From NCBI RefSeq assembly GCF_013215705.1, contig NZ_JABSQR010000005.1, forward strand, positions 124,001-188,000: DNA of 64,000 bases, read 5' to 3'. Under the pieces are notes generated by a model. That model was given only the letters and a program-made list of their open reading frames with translations. It did not search any database and was not told where the DNA came from. Source of the DNA: Moritella sp. GTDB lineage: Bacteria; Pseudomonadota; Gammaproteobacteria; Enterobacterales; Moritellaceae. Below are positions 26,648 through 35,533 of the stretch, piece after piece; the stretch's first letter is position 1; every line of letters starts with the position of its first letter. The position numbers and the translations under genes were made by a program.

Positions 26648-27850
26648 ATGAAAATAAAGGTTTTAGTCGTTGATGACTCTAGTTTTTTCAGACGTAGAGT
26701 AAGTGAAATCATTAATGCAGATCCAGAAATGGAAGTTATTGATACTGCTAAGAATGGCGAAGAAGCGATCATTAAAGCGAAATCGCTACGTCCAGATGTG
26801 ATCACCATGGATATTGAAATGCCAGTACTCGACGGTATTTCTGCAGTTAAAGCGATCATGAAAGACACGCCGACCCCCATTTTAATGTTCTCGTCACTGA
26901 CGCACCAAGGTGCGAAGTCGACACTCGAGGCTTTAGAGGCCGGTGCGGCTAACTTTTTACCGAAAAAGTTTGAAGATATTGCCAAAGACAAAGCGGAAGC
27001 GGTTAAATTACTGCAGCAAAATATTAAAGAAATCAGTAAACGCAGAAGTGGATTGAGAGCTCCGCGTATCACTTCCATCCCAGTTCGTAGTGCGCCGATA
27101 GCGCCTGATAGAGGTCTTAATAGCGCCACGTTACTGCGTAAAAATACAGCGACAAGCCGATTGCAGACGGCGAATGCTGTAAACGTGAGACATGTTGCTG
27201 ATGTTGATAGCGCGACACTTGAAACGCGAACGCCGGCAACTGTCAGCCATGTAAGAAAACGTGCATCAGGTAAAAAATATAATTTAATGGTAATTGGTGC
27301 GTCTACCGGTGGTCCAGTCGCATTACAAAACGTATTAACACCTTTACGTAATGACTTCCCTTTACCTATTTTACTCATTCAACATATGCCCGCTACGTTT
27401 ACTTCGGCATTTGCAGCGCGATTGAATACCTTATGCCAAATCACGGTAAAGGAAGCGCAGCATGGTGATCGTTTACGGCCTGGAGTTGCTTATTTAGCGC
27501 CTGGTGGTAAGCAAGTTCTGATTGAGAGTAAAGCCGGTGGTTTAAGTTTAAAAGTCATTGAAAGCCCAGAAGGGATTAATTATAAACCGAGTGTCGATAT
27601 TACATTTGGCTCTGCTGCGCAGGCATATCGCGATAAAGTATTAGCGATTGTATTAACGGGTATGGGTGCTGATGGCCGAGAAGGCGCTAAATTACTCAAA
27701 CAAAAAGGCAGTACTGTGTGGGCTCAAGATGCACAATCTTGCGTTGTATATGGTATGCCACAAGCAATTGTGAATGCTGGATTAGCCGATGAACAAATTA
27801 ATCTGCCACAAATCGCAGAGCGCATTAATATTGAAGTTGGTTGTCGGTAA
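26648..27850 (+). CDS. cheB: CheB, receptor methylesterase response regulator
   Basis: 400-aa CheB with an N-terminal receiver (about 1-120; phospho-acceptor D55 in TMDIEMPVLDG), a long basic linker (about 135-210), and a C-terminal methylesterase domain. The catalytic serine is in IGASTGGPVAL (about S219), with the histidine in IQHMP and the aspartate in LTGMGADG. It removes methyl groups from chemoreceptors during adaptation. CheR is not in the window. Confidence 0.96.
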   Translation: MKIKVLVVDDSSFFRRRVSEIINADPEMEVIDTAKNGEEAIIKAKSLRPDVITMDIEMPVLDGISAVKAIMKDTPTPILMFSSLTHQGAKSTLEALEAGAANFLPKKFEDIAKDKAEAVKLLQQNIKEISKRRSGLRAPRITSIPVRSAPIAPDRGLNSATLLRKNTATSRLQTANAVNVRHVADVDSATLETRTPATVSHVRKRASGKKYNLMVIGASTGGPVALQNVLTPLRNDFPLPILLIQHMPATFTSAFAARLNTLCQITVKEAQHGDRLRPGVAYLAPGGKQVLIESKAGGLSLKVIESPEGINYKPSVDITFGSAAQAYRDKVLAIVLTGMGADGREGAKLLKQKGSTVWAQDAQSCVVYGMPQAIVNAGLADEQINLPQIAERINIEVGCR

Positions 27851-27876
27851 CGACATGCTGATAAGGTAGGGTAAAG

Positions 27877-28668
27877 TTGAACGTTTGGACTGTTGCTAAT
27901 CAAAAAGGCGGGGTTGGAAAAACAACCACTGCAATTACTCTGGCAGGTTTACTTTCAGAGCAAGGACAGCGCGTATTATTAATCGATACTGACCCTCACG
28001 CATCATTAACGAGTTATCTCAATTATGATTGTGATGATTTAACGGTTGGATTGTTTGATCTTTTTGTCGCGCCTATGCTTGATGCTGAATTGGTTCATAA
28101 TGCGACGATTGAAACACCTTATAACGGTATTAACTTATTACCTGCGACGATGGCACTGGCTACTTTAGATAGAACACTCGGTCACCGTGATGGTATGGGA
28201 CTTATTCTCAAAAATATTATCACTTTAGTGTCGGATGATTATGACTTTGTTATTATCGATTGTCCTCCTGTACTTGGGGTGATGATGGTGAATGCGCTGG
28301 CAAGCAGTGACCGAATTTTAGTGCCTGTGCAAACCGAGTTTTTAGCATTGAAAGGTTTAGACCGTATGGTTAAAACCTTTGAAATTATGCAACGCAGTTG
28401 TACAAATAAATTTAATTATACAGTGATCCCAACTATGTTTGACCGCCGAACTAAAGCTTCGATTGTGTCATTACAGACATTGCAACAAAACTATAGCCAG
28501 AATGTATGGCGTGCAGTTATCCCTGTAGATACACAATTTCGCAATGCCAGTTTAAAGCATATGCCACCTTCTATGTATTCTCGTAGTAGCCGTGGTGTTG
28601 CTGCCTATGGGGCATTATTACAAGACTTGTTGGCAGGCATTAAGCAGCAGGACCGTATGTATGGATAA
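27877..28668 (+). CDS. parC: ParC-type ParA ATPase for polar chemotaxis array placement
   Basis: 263-aa ParA/Soj-family ATPase with Walker A KGGVGKTTT near residues 10-18 and Walker B in FVIIDCPP. The start is TTG, preceded by a weak GGTAGGG-type site; no ATG fits the conserved N-terminus. Lying between cheB and a CheW-domain protein, it matches ParC of Vibrio, which directs chemotaxis arrays to the cell pole and their inheritance. It is not a chromosome-partitioning ParA: there is no parB or parS. The ParC call is by synteny plus family. Confidence 0.88.
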   Translation: MNVWTVANQKGGVGKTTTAITLAGLLSEQGQRVLLIDTDPHASLTSYLNYDCDDLTVGLFDLFVAPMLDAELVHNATIETPYNGINLLPATMALATLDRTLGHRDGMGLILKNIITLVSDDYDFVIIDCPPVLGVMMVNALASSDRILVPVQTEFLALKGLDRMVKTFEIMQRSCTNKFNYTVIPTMFDRRTKASIVSLQTLQQNYSQNVWRAVIPVDTQFRNASLKHMPPSMYSRSSRGVAAYGALLQDLLAGIKQQDRMYG

Positions 28669-29611
28669 GCATAGCAAACACACAGCTTTAGATGATTATT
28701 TTGCATCTATGTTATCTGTTCCAGTTGTTGAAGACGTGAAACCGTCTGAGTTAACAATGGCGCTTACAGATTTTCCTCAGGCTGAATTAAAACCGTTATT
28801 GTCAGTTGTTTCGCCGCAAGGACCGAGTGATTTTAAGATGCCTGAGCCAGATAGCTCGGGTTCGTTAACCGAGCTTGACCTGTTATTGGGTTCTGTGATT
28901 GACATTGACCTTGCAGACATGGACTTGTCTGTTTTAGATAATGCTCAGTCAGCATATTTACCAGCAGAACCCGTTATTGATACTATGGTTGGTACTATCT
29001 CTGCAGCAGAGCAAGAGATACAACGCGTTGTAGCGGATGTGACTGTTGCTGAAATGTCAGAAAGTACTGTGTTGCCAGAGGCTGAGCTATCGCCATCATC
29101 GATACCAGAAGCAGACACAGAAACCGAATTAGAAAGCAACGTTGAAGCGGCCCCTACGTGGAAGAATGTTGAATTAGAAGAACGCTTTCAAGCGCTGTTT
29201 TTTGAGGTCGCAGGTGTTACCTTTGCGGTGCCTCTGACAGAGCTTGGTGGTATTCATCAAGCTGAAGTAGTCAACAGTTTATTTGGTAAACCGGATTGGT
29301 ATTTAGGTATCATGCAACACCGTGAACAAAAATTAAGTGTTGTTGATACTGCACAATGGGTTATGCCTGAGCAGAATATGGGTGAGATAGATTATAAATA
29401 TCAGATCCAACTAAGTGAGTCGAATTGGGTACTAGGCTGTGAAAGTCTGCATGGTACTGAAACTTTAAACAGTAATGATATTAAATGGCGAAGTACACCT
29501 GGCAGTCGACCTTGGTTAGCTGGCATGGTTAAATCACGCATGTGCGTATTATTACACGTAACCGAAATGATTAAATTGCTGGATAATGGCATCAATATTC
29601 ATGGGCAATAG
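28661..29611 (+). CDS. parP: ParP-type CheW-domain protein
   Basis: 316-aa protein with a long acidic, variable N-terminal region (about 1-170) and a C-terminal CheW-like domain (about 178-310; FEVAGVTFAVPLTELGGIH, GIMQHREQKLSVVD). This matches Vibrio ParP, whose N-terminal part contacts ParC and whose C-terminal part integrates into chemoreceptor/CheA arrays. The ATG at 28661 overlaps the parC stop by 8 nt; in-frame codons further upstream lie deep in parC and are less likely. It is followed by cheW after 17 nt. Confidence 0.86.
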   Translation: MDKHSKHTALDDYFASMLSVPVVEDVKPSELTMALTDFPQAELKPLLSVVSPQGPSDFKMPEPDSSGSLTELDLLLGSVIDIDLADMDLSVLDNAQSAYLPAEPVIDTMVGTISAAEQEIQRVVADVTVAEMSESTVLPEAELSPSSIPEADTETELESNVEAAPTWKNVELEERFQALFFEVAGVTFAVPLTELGGIHQAEVVNSLFGKPDWYLGIMQHREQKLSVVDTAQWVMPEQNMGEIDYKYQIQLSESNWVLGCESLHGTETLNSNDIKWRSTPGSRPWLAGMVKSRMCVLLHVTEMIKLLDNGINIHGQ

Positions 29612-29628
29612 TAGAAGGAAATAAAAAC

Positions 29629-30117
29629 ATGAGTCAGTCTCGAAATCTAGTTGAAAACGTAGCTGAAGATGAAGTGCTACAATGGGTTACATTCAAGTTA
29701 GAGAATGAAATCTACGGTATTAATGTAATGCAAGTACAAGAAGTATTACGTTATACAGAAATTGCTCCAGTGCCGGGTGCACCAAACTACGTAATTGGTA
29801 TCATCAACTTACGTGGTAATGTCGTGACTGTGATCGATACCCGTGTTCGTTTTGGTTTGATGCCATCAGAAGTGAGCGAAAATTCACGTATCGTTATCAT
29901 CGAAGCCGAAAAACAAGTGATTGGTATTCTTGTTGATGGTGTTGCTGAAGTCGTCTACCTACGTTCTTCAGAAATTGACATGGCTCCGAGTGTAGGAACC
30001 GATGAAAGCGCTCAATTTATCCAAGGTGTATCAAACCGTGACGGCGAATTACTTATTCTTGTTGATTTGAATAAGTTTTTAAGTGATGACGAATGGGATG
30101 AATTAAGCGGTTTATAA
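29629..30117 (+). CDS. cheW: CheW, chemotaxis coupling protein
   Basis: 162-aa CheW that links chemoreceptors to CheA. The CheW fold is clear: VTFKLENEIYGINVMQVQEVLRY-type start, APNYVIGIINLRGNVVTVID (about 50-70), and the RIVIIEAEKQVIGILVDGV stretch. A strong terminator (30140-30173) ends the che operon just downstream. AGAAGGAAA precedes the ATG. Confidence 0.97.
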   Translation: MSQSRNLVENVAEDEVLQWVTFKLENEIYGINVMQVQEVLRYTEIAPVPGAPNYVIGIINLRGNVVTVIDTRVRFGLMPSEVSENSRIVIIEAEKQVIGILVDGVAEVVYLRSSEIDMAPSVGTDESAQFIQGVSNRDGELLILVDLNKFLSDDEWDELSGL

Positions 30118-30139
30118 GTTTAATCTAATTTCTATCTAG

Positions 30140-30173
30140 AAAAGCACTGTAATGATTGTTACAGTGCTTTTTT
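30140..30173 (+). terminator. Rho-independent terminator after cheW
   Basis: A 13-bp stem, AAAAGCACTGTAA with TTACAGTGCTTTT, around a TGATTG loop is followed by T. It marks the end of the chemotaxis operon. Confidence 0.92.
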
Positions 30174-30200
30174 AATTGCTTTTTTATTGAAGGACTCAAT

Positions 30201-30614
30201 ATGCTTGCTTTGATTTTGTCTGGTGCTGCGCTGACTGTCGCGATTGCCGCAGTTATTGGTTGCGTTGTATTATTCCGTAAGTTAACTAAATTGCAGGCAA
30301 CACATAGTTTGCTACTTAAAGACTTATCTAAATCAAGAGAGTCACTGCAAAAACGCATCATTGAGTTAAGCACATCGAATATTAATCTTGGTGGTGCAAT
30401 TCAGGGTGTGGCATCGGAATTACAACAAACTAAGTTTCAACAAGATGAAATGAAGGAAGAGATGACCACGCACGAGCAACAAGATCCAGATAGCCGTTTT
30501 TATACGCGGGCTGTGAAGCTAGTTGAATTAGGTGCAAGCCTTGATGAAATCATGCGTGAGTGCGAACTACCACGGGCAGAAGCAGAATTATTACTAAACT
30601 TCCATAAAAAATAA
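30201..30614 (+). CDS. DUF2802-like membrane-anchored protein
   Basis: 137-aa protein with an N-terminal transmembrane helix (about 2-24), a central coiled coil (KLQATHSLLLKDLSKSRESLQKRI) and a C-terminal helical region (LVELGASLDEIMRECELPRAEAELLLNFH) that looks like a helix-turn-helix-like DUF2802 motif. Function is unknown. It is regularly found between cheW and ccmA in related genera, which is the main reason to call it by this family. The ATG at 30201 follows AAGGA at 30190-30194; upstream in-frame starts lie inside the cheW terminator. Confidence 0.75.
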   Translation: MLALILSGAALTVAIAAVIGCVVLFRKLTKLQATHSLLLKDLSKSRESLQKRIIELSTSNINLGGAIQGVASELQQTKFQQDEMKEEMTTHEQQDPDSRFYTRAVKLVELGASLDEIMRECELPRAEAELLLNFHKK

Positions 30615-30630
30615 CATTTATTACCTATAA

Positions 30631-30659
30631 TTGACCAGTTATTTGATGTTGCTTAATTA
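30631..30659 (+). promoter_or_regulatory. Candidate promoter of the ccm operon
   Basis: TTGACC and TAATTA are separated by 17 nt, 59 nt upstream of the ccmA ATG. Confidence 0.5.
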
Positions 30660-30717
30660 TGCTTAAAGCTGGAATATGTTAACATTCTTGCAGGTTGATG
30701 CTGGAAGAATACAAAAT

Positions 30718-31350
30718 ATGTTAGAAGTTGTTAAATTAAGCTGTATACGTGAAGATAGCGTGTTATTTTCTGAACTCAGTTTCACTGTATCTGCAGGTGA
30801 AATGATCCAAATTGAAGGCCCAAATGGGGTAGGGAAAACAAGCTTACTGCGTTTACTCGCCGGACTCTCATCACCAGCCGATGGTCATATTCTTTGGCAA
30901 CAAACGGATACCTTAGATGATCGTGAAAGCTATCATCAAGACCTCCTCTATCTCGGTCATTTACCAGGTGTAAAAGCAGAACTGACCGCCTTTGAAAATC
31001 TATTTTTTTACCATGCAATGCATAAAGCTGTCGCCAAAGAAAAAGTTTGGGACGCGCTTGCACAAGTCGGACTTGCTGGTTATGAAGATCAATTAGCTTG
31101 TCACCTTTCAGCCGGACAGCAACGTCGTATTGCTTTAGCACGGTTATGGCTGTCGGATAAAAAATTGTGGATTCTTGATGAGCCTTTTACTGCTATTGAT
31201 AAAAATGGCGTGAAAGTATTAGAGCGTTTATTTTTAGCGCATGCCGATAATGGTGGTAGCGTTATTTTGACTACGCATCAAGATCTACAGTTCTCAGCAG
31301 GACGTTTACGTAAGATCACCTTAACCCGTCAACACTTAACTGAGTATTAA
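30718..31350 (+). CDS. ccmA: CcmA, heme exporter ATP-binding protein
   Basis: 210-aa ABC ATPase of the CcmABCD complex, which uses ATP to release holo-CcmE during cytochrome c maturation. Walker A GPNGVGKTS, ABC signature LSAGQQRR and Walker B LWILDEPFT are all present, with the H-loop in ILTTHQD. The ATG at 30718 is preferred over one 42 nt upstream because it matches the usual CcmA length and has GGAAG upstream. ccmB begins 1 nt after the stop. Confidence 0.95.
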   Translation: MLEVVKLSCIREDSVLFSELSFTVSAGEMIQIEGPNGVGKTSLLRLLAGLSSPADGHILWQQTDTLDDRESYHQDLLYLGHLPGVKAELTAFENLFFYHAMHKAVAKEKVWDALAQVGLAGYEDQLACHLSAGQQRRIALARLWLSDKKLWILDEPFTAIDKNGVKVLERLFLAHADNGGSVILTTHQDLQFSAGRLRKITLTRQHLTEY

Positions 31351-31351
31351 T

Positions 31352-32020
31352 ATGTTTGCTGTTTTTATACAGGTGATAAAGCGTGAATTAATCACGGCTT
31401 TTCGTCGTAAATCAGATATTTTAAATCCACTGTGGTTTTTTATTATCGTGATAACGCTGTTTCCATTAGGCATTGGTCCAGAGCCAAACCTATTATTACG
31501 TATTGCGCCAGGCGTTATCTGGGTTGCAGCTTTATTATCGGCTCTGTTGTCGATGGAACGGTTATTCCGTGATGACTTTCTTGATGGTTCGTTAGAACAA
31601 TTAATGTTAACAAATACACCATTAGGGGTGATTGTTACCGCTAAGGTCGTTGCGCATTGGCTGCTGACTGGTTTACCCATTTTATTTGTATCACCTTTGT
31701 TAGCGGTATTTTTATCATTAGATGCGAATACCTTCATGGCGACTTTCATTACCTTGTTACTCGGTACGCCAGTACTGAGTTTTGTGGGTGCGATTGGTGT
31801 GGCCTTGACGGTTGGCTTACGTAAAGGTGGCGTATTATTGAGTCTGCTGATCTTACCGTTATTTATTCCAGTATTGATTTTTGCAACCAGTGCCATTGAT
31901 GCGGCAAGCTTTGGTGTATCGTATGCTGGCCCTGTGGCTATTTTAGGTGCGATGCTCGCTGCATCGGTTACTTTATCACCGTTTGCCATCGCTGCATCAT
32001 TACGGGTTAGCCTGAGTTAA
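31352..32020 (+). CDS. ccmB: CcmB, heme exporter membrane protein
   Basis: 222-aa integral membrane protein with six hydrophobic segments, the permease-like partner of CcmA. The N-terminal FIQVIKRELITAFRRKSDILNPLWFF region and the LFRDDFLDGSLEQL loop are CcmB hallmarks. It forms the ABC-type complex with CcmA, CcmC and CcmD. A 98-nt gap with a possible internal promoter precedes ccmC. Confidence 0.96.
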   Translation: MFAVFIQVIKRELITAFRRKSDILNPLWFFIIVITLFPLGIGPEPNLLLRIAPGVIWVAALLSALLSMERLFRDDFLDGSLEQLMLTNTPLGVIVTAKVVAHWLLTGLPILFVSPLLAVFLSLDANTFMATFITLLLGTPVLSFVGAIGVALTVGLRKGGVLLSLLILPLFIPVLIFATSAIDAASFGVSYAGPVAILGAMLAASVTLSPFAIAASLRVSLS

Positions 32021-32061
32021 ATCGTTAGTTAAAGCTTTTAATTAAAGAAAAGTAAAGTTAG

Positions 32062-32089
32062 TTTCAATCACTGTTTAGGTTCATATAAT
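32062..32089 (+). promoter_or_regulatory. Candidate internal promoter before ccmC
   Basis: TTTCAA and a perfect TATAAT are separated by 16 nt in the 98-nt ccmB-ccmC gap, 30 nt before the ccmC ATG. The -35 match is poor. Confidence 0.35.
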
Positions 32090-32118
32090 TGAGCCGTTAT
32101 TTATGTAGAGAGTTTAAT

Positions 32119-32859
32119 ATGTGGAAATGGCTCCATCCTTATGCAAAACCAGAAAGAAGTTATAACTTAGCCGGTAAAATGCTGCCTTGGTTTGCACTAT
32201 TTAGTGCGGTATCACTGAGCATCGGAATGATTTGGGGTTTTGCATTTGCGCCCGCTGATTATCAACAAGGCGATAGTTTCCGTATTATTTATCTGCATGT
32301 ACCTGCTGCCTCCTTGTCTATGGGTGCTTATTTAAGCATGGCTATGGCTGCGTTTATTGGTCTGGTATGGCAATTGAAAATGGCAGATATGGCTGTTGCT
32401 GCGATCGCGCCAATTGGTGCTGTCTTTACCGCAATTGCATTGTTCACTGGTGCTGTATGGGGTAAACCTATGTGGGGTGCTTGGTGGGTATGGGATGCGC
32501 GTTTAACATCTGAACTTATTCTATTATTTTTATACCTTGGCGTTATTGCCATTTATGGTGCGTTTAGCGATAAGCTGTTAGCGGGTCGTGCTGCTGGTAT
32601 CCTTGCCTTAGTCGGTGTTATTAACCTACCAATTATCCATTACTCAGTTGAATGGTGGAATACACTACATCAAAAAGCCACTATTAGTAAATTCGATAAA
32701 CCGTCAATGGATACCGATATGCTATGGCCTTTACTGATTAACTTATTAGGCTTTGGTTTACTGTTTGGTACCTTGACCTTGATGCGCTTTAGAAATGAAT
32801 TAATTACCCGTGAGTCGCACAGACCTTGGGTGAAAAAATTATTTATCGAGGACAAGTAA
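32119..32859 (+). CDS. ccmC: CcmC, heme-handling protein of cytochrome c maturation
   Basis: 246-aa, six-helix membrane protein of the heme-handling family that loads heme onto CcmE. The tryptophan-rich WWD motif WGAWWVWDARLTSELIL (about 116-132) is clear, with conserved histidines in IIYLHVPAA (about H60) and HYSVEWWN. The ATG at 32119 gives the family's usual N-terminus MWKWLHPYAKPE; a TTG 30 nt upstream would overlap a -10-like sequence. ccmD follows after 1 nt. Confidence 0.95.
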   Translation: MWKWLHPYAKPERSYNLAGKMLPWFALFSAVSLSIGMIWGFAFAPADYQQGDSFRIIYLHVPAASLSMGAYLSMAMAAFIGLVWQLKMADMAVAAIAPIGAVFTAIALFTGAVWGKPMWGAWWVWDARLTSELILLFLYLGVIAIYGAFSDKLLAGRAAGILALVGVINLPIIHYSVEWWNTLHQKATISKFDKPSMDTDMLWPLLINLLGFGLLFGTLTLMRFRNELITRESHRPWVKKLFIEDK

Positions 32860-32860
32860 C

Positions 32861-33067
32861 ATGCAATTTGATAGCTTTTCAGCTTTTATAGCGATGGGTG
32901 GTTACGGTTTTTATGTCTGGCTTGCGGTGGCTTTTAGCACACTGGCATTAGGCTCATTAACCGTTGCTACGATTGTCAAACGTAGCCAAATTATTCAAGA
33001 AATTAAAAATAAGCATCAGCGTATCGAGCGTATGCGTGCTGCTGAAAAAATGGAGAATACGCTATGA
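32861..33067 (+). CDS. ccmD: CcmD, small heme exporter subunit
   Basis: 68-aa protein with one transmembrane helix (about 13-37) preceded by [10 protein letters not shown], the conserved CcmD N-terminal motif, and a charged cytoplasmic C-terminus. It holds CcmABC and CcmE together. The stop overlaps the ccmE start by 4 nt (ATGA). Confidence 0.93.
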   Translation: MQFDSFSAFIAMGGYGFYVWLAVAFSTLALGSLTVATIVKRSQIIQEIKNKHQRIERMRAAEKMENTL

Positions 33068-33543
33068 ATCCAAGACGTAAAAAACGCTTATCTATCGCTC
33101 TGGTGATTATCATTGGTTTAGGGAGTATGACTGGCCTTGTTCTTTACGCGTTAAAGCAGAACATTGATTTATTCTATACCCCGACACAGCTCATTGAAGG
33201 TTTAGGTGAAGATAAAGTCAAACCTGAAATTGGTCAGCGTTTACGTATTGGTGGCTTAGTGATGCCGGGTACCGTCAAACGTAATATGGAAGATCTTAAA
33301 GTTCGCTTTGTACTCAGTGATGATGGCGGTGGTCTGGTAACACTGGAATATGAAGGTATTTTACCGGATTTATTCCGTGAGGGGCAGGGTATTGTTGCTC
33401 AAGGTGTATTGAAATCAGCAAACGTTATCGCGGCGTCTGAAGTACTCGCTAAACATGACGAAGAATATATGCCACCCGAAGTTGCAGAAGCAATCAAAGG
33501 TATTAAGCATATGAAGCCAGAATACGGTAACGAAACTAAATAA
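33064..33543 (+). CDS. ccmE: CcmE, periplasmic heme chaperone
   Basis: 159-aa membrane-anchored heme chaperone. A transmembrane anchor spans about 10-28, followed by an OB-fold periplasmic domain with [14 protein letters not shown]. The heme-linking histidine H131 and Y135 sit in the conserved HDEEYMPPE motif. It accepts heme from CcmC and passes it to CcmF. It overlaps ccmD by 4 nt. Confidence 0.97.
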   Translation: MNPRRKKRLSIALVIIIGLGSMTGLVLYALKQNIDLFYTPTQLIEGLGEDKVKPEIGQRLRIGGLVMPGTVKRNMEDLKVRFVLSDDGGGLVTLEYEGILPDLFREGQGIVAQGVLKSANVIAASEVLAKHDEEYMPPEVAEAIKGIKHMKPEYGNETK

Positions 33544-33554
33544 GGTAGTTTGTA

Positions 33555-35519
33555 ATGATCCCTGAGATTGGACATTTTAGTTTAATTGTCGCAACGGCGT
33601 TGTCGTTCTTGCTGGCAATTTATCCACTTATAGGCGCAAAGATTAATCATCCTGGGATGATTAATAGTGCTAAACCATTAGCCATTATGCAATTATTGCT
33701 AATGAGTCTTTCATTTGTAATTTTAGCTTACGCATTTGCGACTGACGATTTTTCAGTTGGTTATGTAGCAACTAACTCAAATTCACTATTACCGATACAG
33801 TATAAAATCTCTGCGGTCTGGGGTGGTCATGAAGGATCATTATTACTTTGGTCTTTAACCTTGGCTATTTGGACTGCCGCAGTTGCAATATTTAGCCGTG
33901 GTATTCCTAAGATTGCACTGGCTCGCGTACTTGCTGTGATGGGTATGATTGCGATTGGTTTTAACTTGTTTATCTTGTTAACGTCAAATCCATTTGATCG
34001 AACTTTGCCTTACTTACCGCTTGACGGTAACGACCTAAATCCATTGCTCCAAGATGTCGGCTTGATTTTCCATCCACCGATGTTATATATGGGTTATGTT
34101 GGTTTCTCGGTTGCTTTCTCTTTTGCTATTGCAGCATTAATGGCTGGTCGCCTTGATTCTGCATGGGCGCGTTGGTCACGTCCTTGGACGCTGGTTGCTT
34201 GGGTATTCCTAACCTCAGGTATCGCACTGGGTAGTTGGTGGGCTTATTATGAACTCGGCTGGGGCGGTTGGTGGTTCTGGGATCCAGTAGAAAATTCATC
34301 ATTTATGCCTTGGCTTGCTGGTACTGCATTGATTCATTCGCTGGCGGTAAGTGAAAAACGTGGTGTATTTAAATCATGGACCGTTCTATTATCGATTTCG
34401 GCATTTAGTTTAAGTCTATTGGGTACTTTCTTAGTACGTTCGGGTGTACTGGTCTCTGTGCATGCGTTCGCCTCTGATCCTGCTCGTGGTTTGTTTATTT
34501 TAGCCTTCTTAATTGCGGTGGTTGGTGGTTCATTACTGCTTTATGCAGTGAAAGGTTCAGAAATTAAGAGCCGTGGTAAATACAGCTTGTTCTCTCGAGA
34601 AACCTTCTTGTTAATGAACAACGTATTATTAATTGCTGCGCTATTAGTTGTGCTGATTGGTACCTTGTTACCACTGGTACATAAAGAATTGGGTATGGGC
34701 TCGATTTCAATCGGTGTACCATTCTTTAATAATATTTTCTTCTATATCATGATCCCGTTTGCAATCGCACTGGGTGTCGCACCGTTATTACGCTGGAAGA
34801 AACAAGACGCAGACTTACGCCCATTGTTTATCCAGTTAGCGGTAAGTGCTGTAGCAAGTATTGTGTTAGCGGTTGCATTACCTGCAATCTTTGCGGATAA
34901 GATTAAAATTGTTGCGGTTGTTGGTTTTGCATTAGCATTCTGGGTGATTATCACCAGTTCGATCGAAGTCTATATACGTGCGACTCATCGTCATAGCTTT
35001 GCTTCTGGTGTAACGAAACTTGGACGTAGTCATTGGGCTATGGTACTGGGTCACGTTGGTCTAGCGATGATGTTGATTGGTATTTCTGCAACACAGAATT
35101 ACAAAATTGAAAAAGACATACGTATGGTACCGGGTGATGAAGTCGTCTTTGCTGATTACTTATTCGAATTCGAACGTATTGGTGAAGCCAATGGCTCGAA
35201 CTACGAAGGTTATAAAGCGGTATTTAATATCAGTAAAAACGGTAAGTTTGAAACTACCATGCACGCAGAAAAACGTAGCTATTTCGCACAGCGCAGTATG
35301 CCAATGACTGAAGCCGCGATCGATTGGGGTGTAACACGTGACCTTTACATCGCACTTGGTGAGCAGTTAGAAGATGATTCATGGGCAATTCGTATTTATT
35401 ACGAACCATTTATTCGTTTCATCTGGTGGGGCGGTTTGGTTATGTCTATCGGTGGTTTGTTAGCTGTATCTGATCGTCGTTATCGTTTTGTGAACAAACG
35501 TGTAGCGAAAGCACAATAA
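33555..35519 (+). CDS. ccmF: CcmF, cytochrome c heme lyase subunit
   Basis: 654-aa polytopic membrane protein with roughly fifteen hydrophobic segments. The WWD motif in GWGGWWFWDPVENSSFMPW (about 233-251), the heme-ligand histidines (for example WGGHEGSLLLW) and the LGTFLVRSGVLVSVHAFA stretch are CcmF hallmarks. With CcmH/CcmI it attaches heme to apocytochrome c in the periplasm. Confidence 0.97.
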   Translation: MIPEIGHFSLIVATALSFLLAIYPLIGAKINHPGMINSAKPLAIMQLLLMSLSFVILAYAFATDDFSVGYVATNSNSLLPIQYKISAVWGGHEGSLLLWSLTLAIWTAAVAIFSRGIPKIALARVLAVMGMIAIGFNLFILLTSNPFDRTLPYLPLDGNDLNPLLQDVGLIFHPPMLYMGYVGFSVAFSFAIAALMAGRLDSAWARWSRPWTLVAWVFLTSGIALGSWWAYYELGWGGWWFWDPVENSSFMPWLAGTALIHSLAVSEKRGVFKSWTVLLSISAFSLSLLGTFLVRSGVLVSVHAFASDPARGLFILAFLIAVVGGSLLLYAVKGSEIKSRGKYSLFSRETFLLMNNVLLIAALLVVLIGTLLPLVHKELGMGSISIGVPFFNNIFFYIMIPFAIALGVAPLLRWKKQDADLRPLFIQLAVSAVASIVLAVALPAIFADKIKIVAVVGFALAFWVIITSSIEVYIRATHRHSFASGVTKLGRSHWAMVLGHVGLAMMLIGISATQNYKIEKDIRMVPGDEVVFADYLFEFERIGEANGSNYEGYKAVFNISKNGKFETTMHAEKRSYFAQRSMPMTEAAIDWGVTRDLYIALGEQLEDDSWAIRIYYEPFIRFIWWGGLVMSIGGLLAVSDRRYRFVNKRVAKAQ

Positions 35520-35533
35520 TTAGGACCCGAATA

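Noticed and set aside
26644-27378. 244-codon minus-strand frame opposite cheB, and a similar one opposite ccmB (31336-31989).
   Set aside because: Both lie opposite well-supported genes with catalytic or membrane motifs on the plus strand; composition is that of an antisense frame.
27877-28668. Reading the ParA-family ATPase as a chromosome or plasmid partition protein.
   Set aside because: No ParB gene or parS site is present, and it sits in the che operon next to a CheW-domain protein, so a chemotaxis-array role is far more likely.
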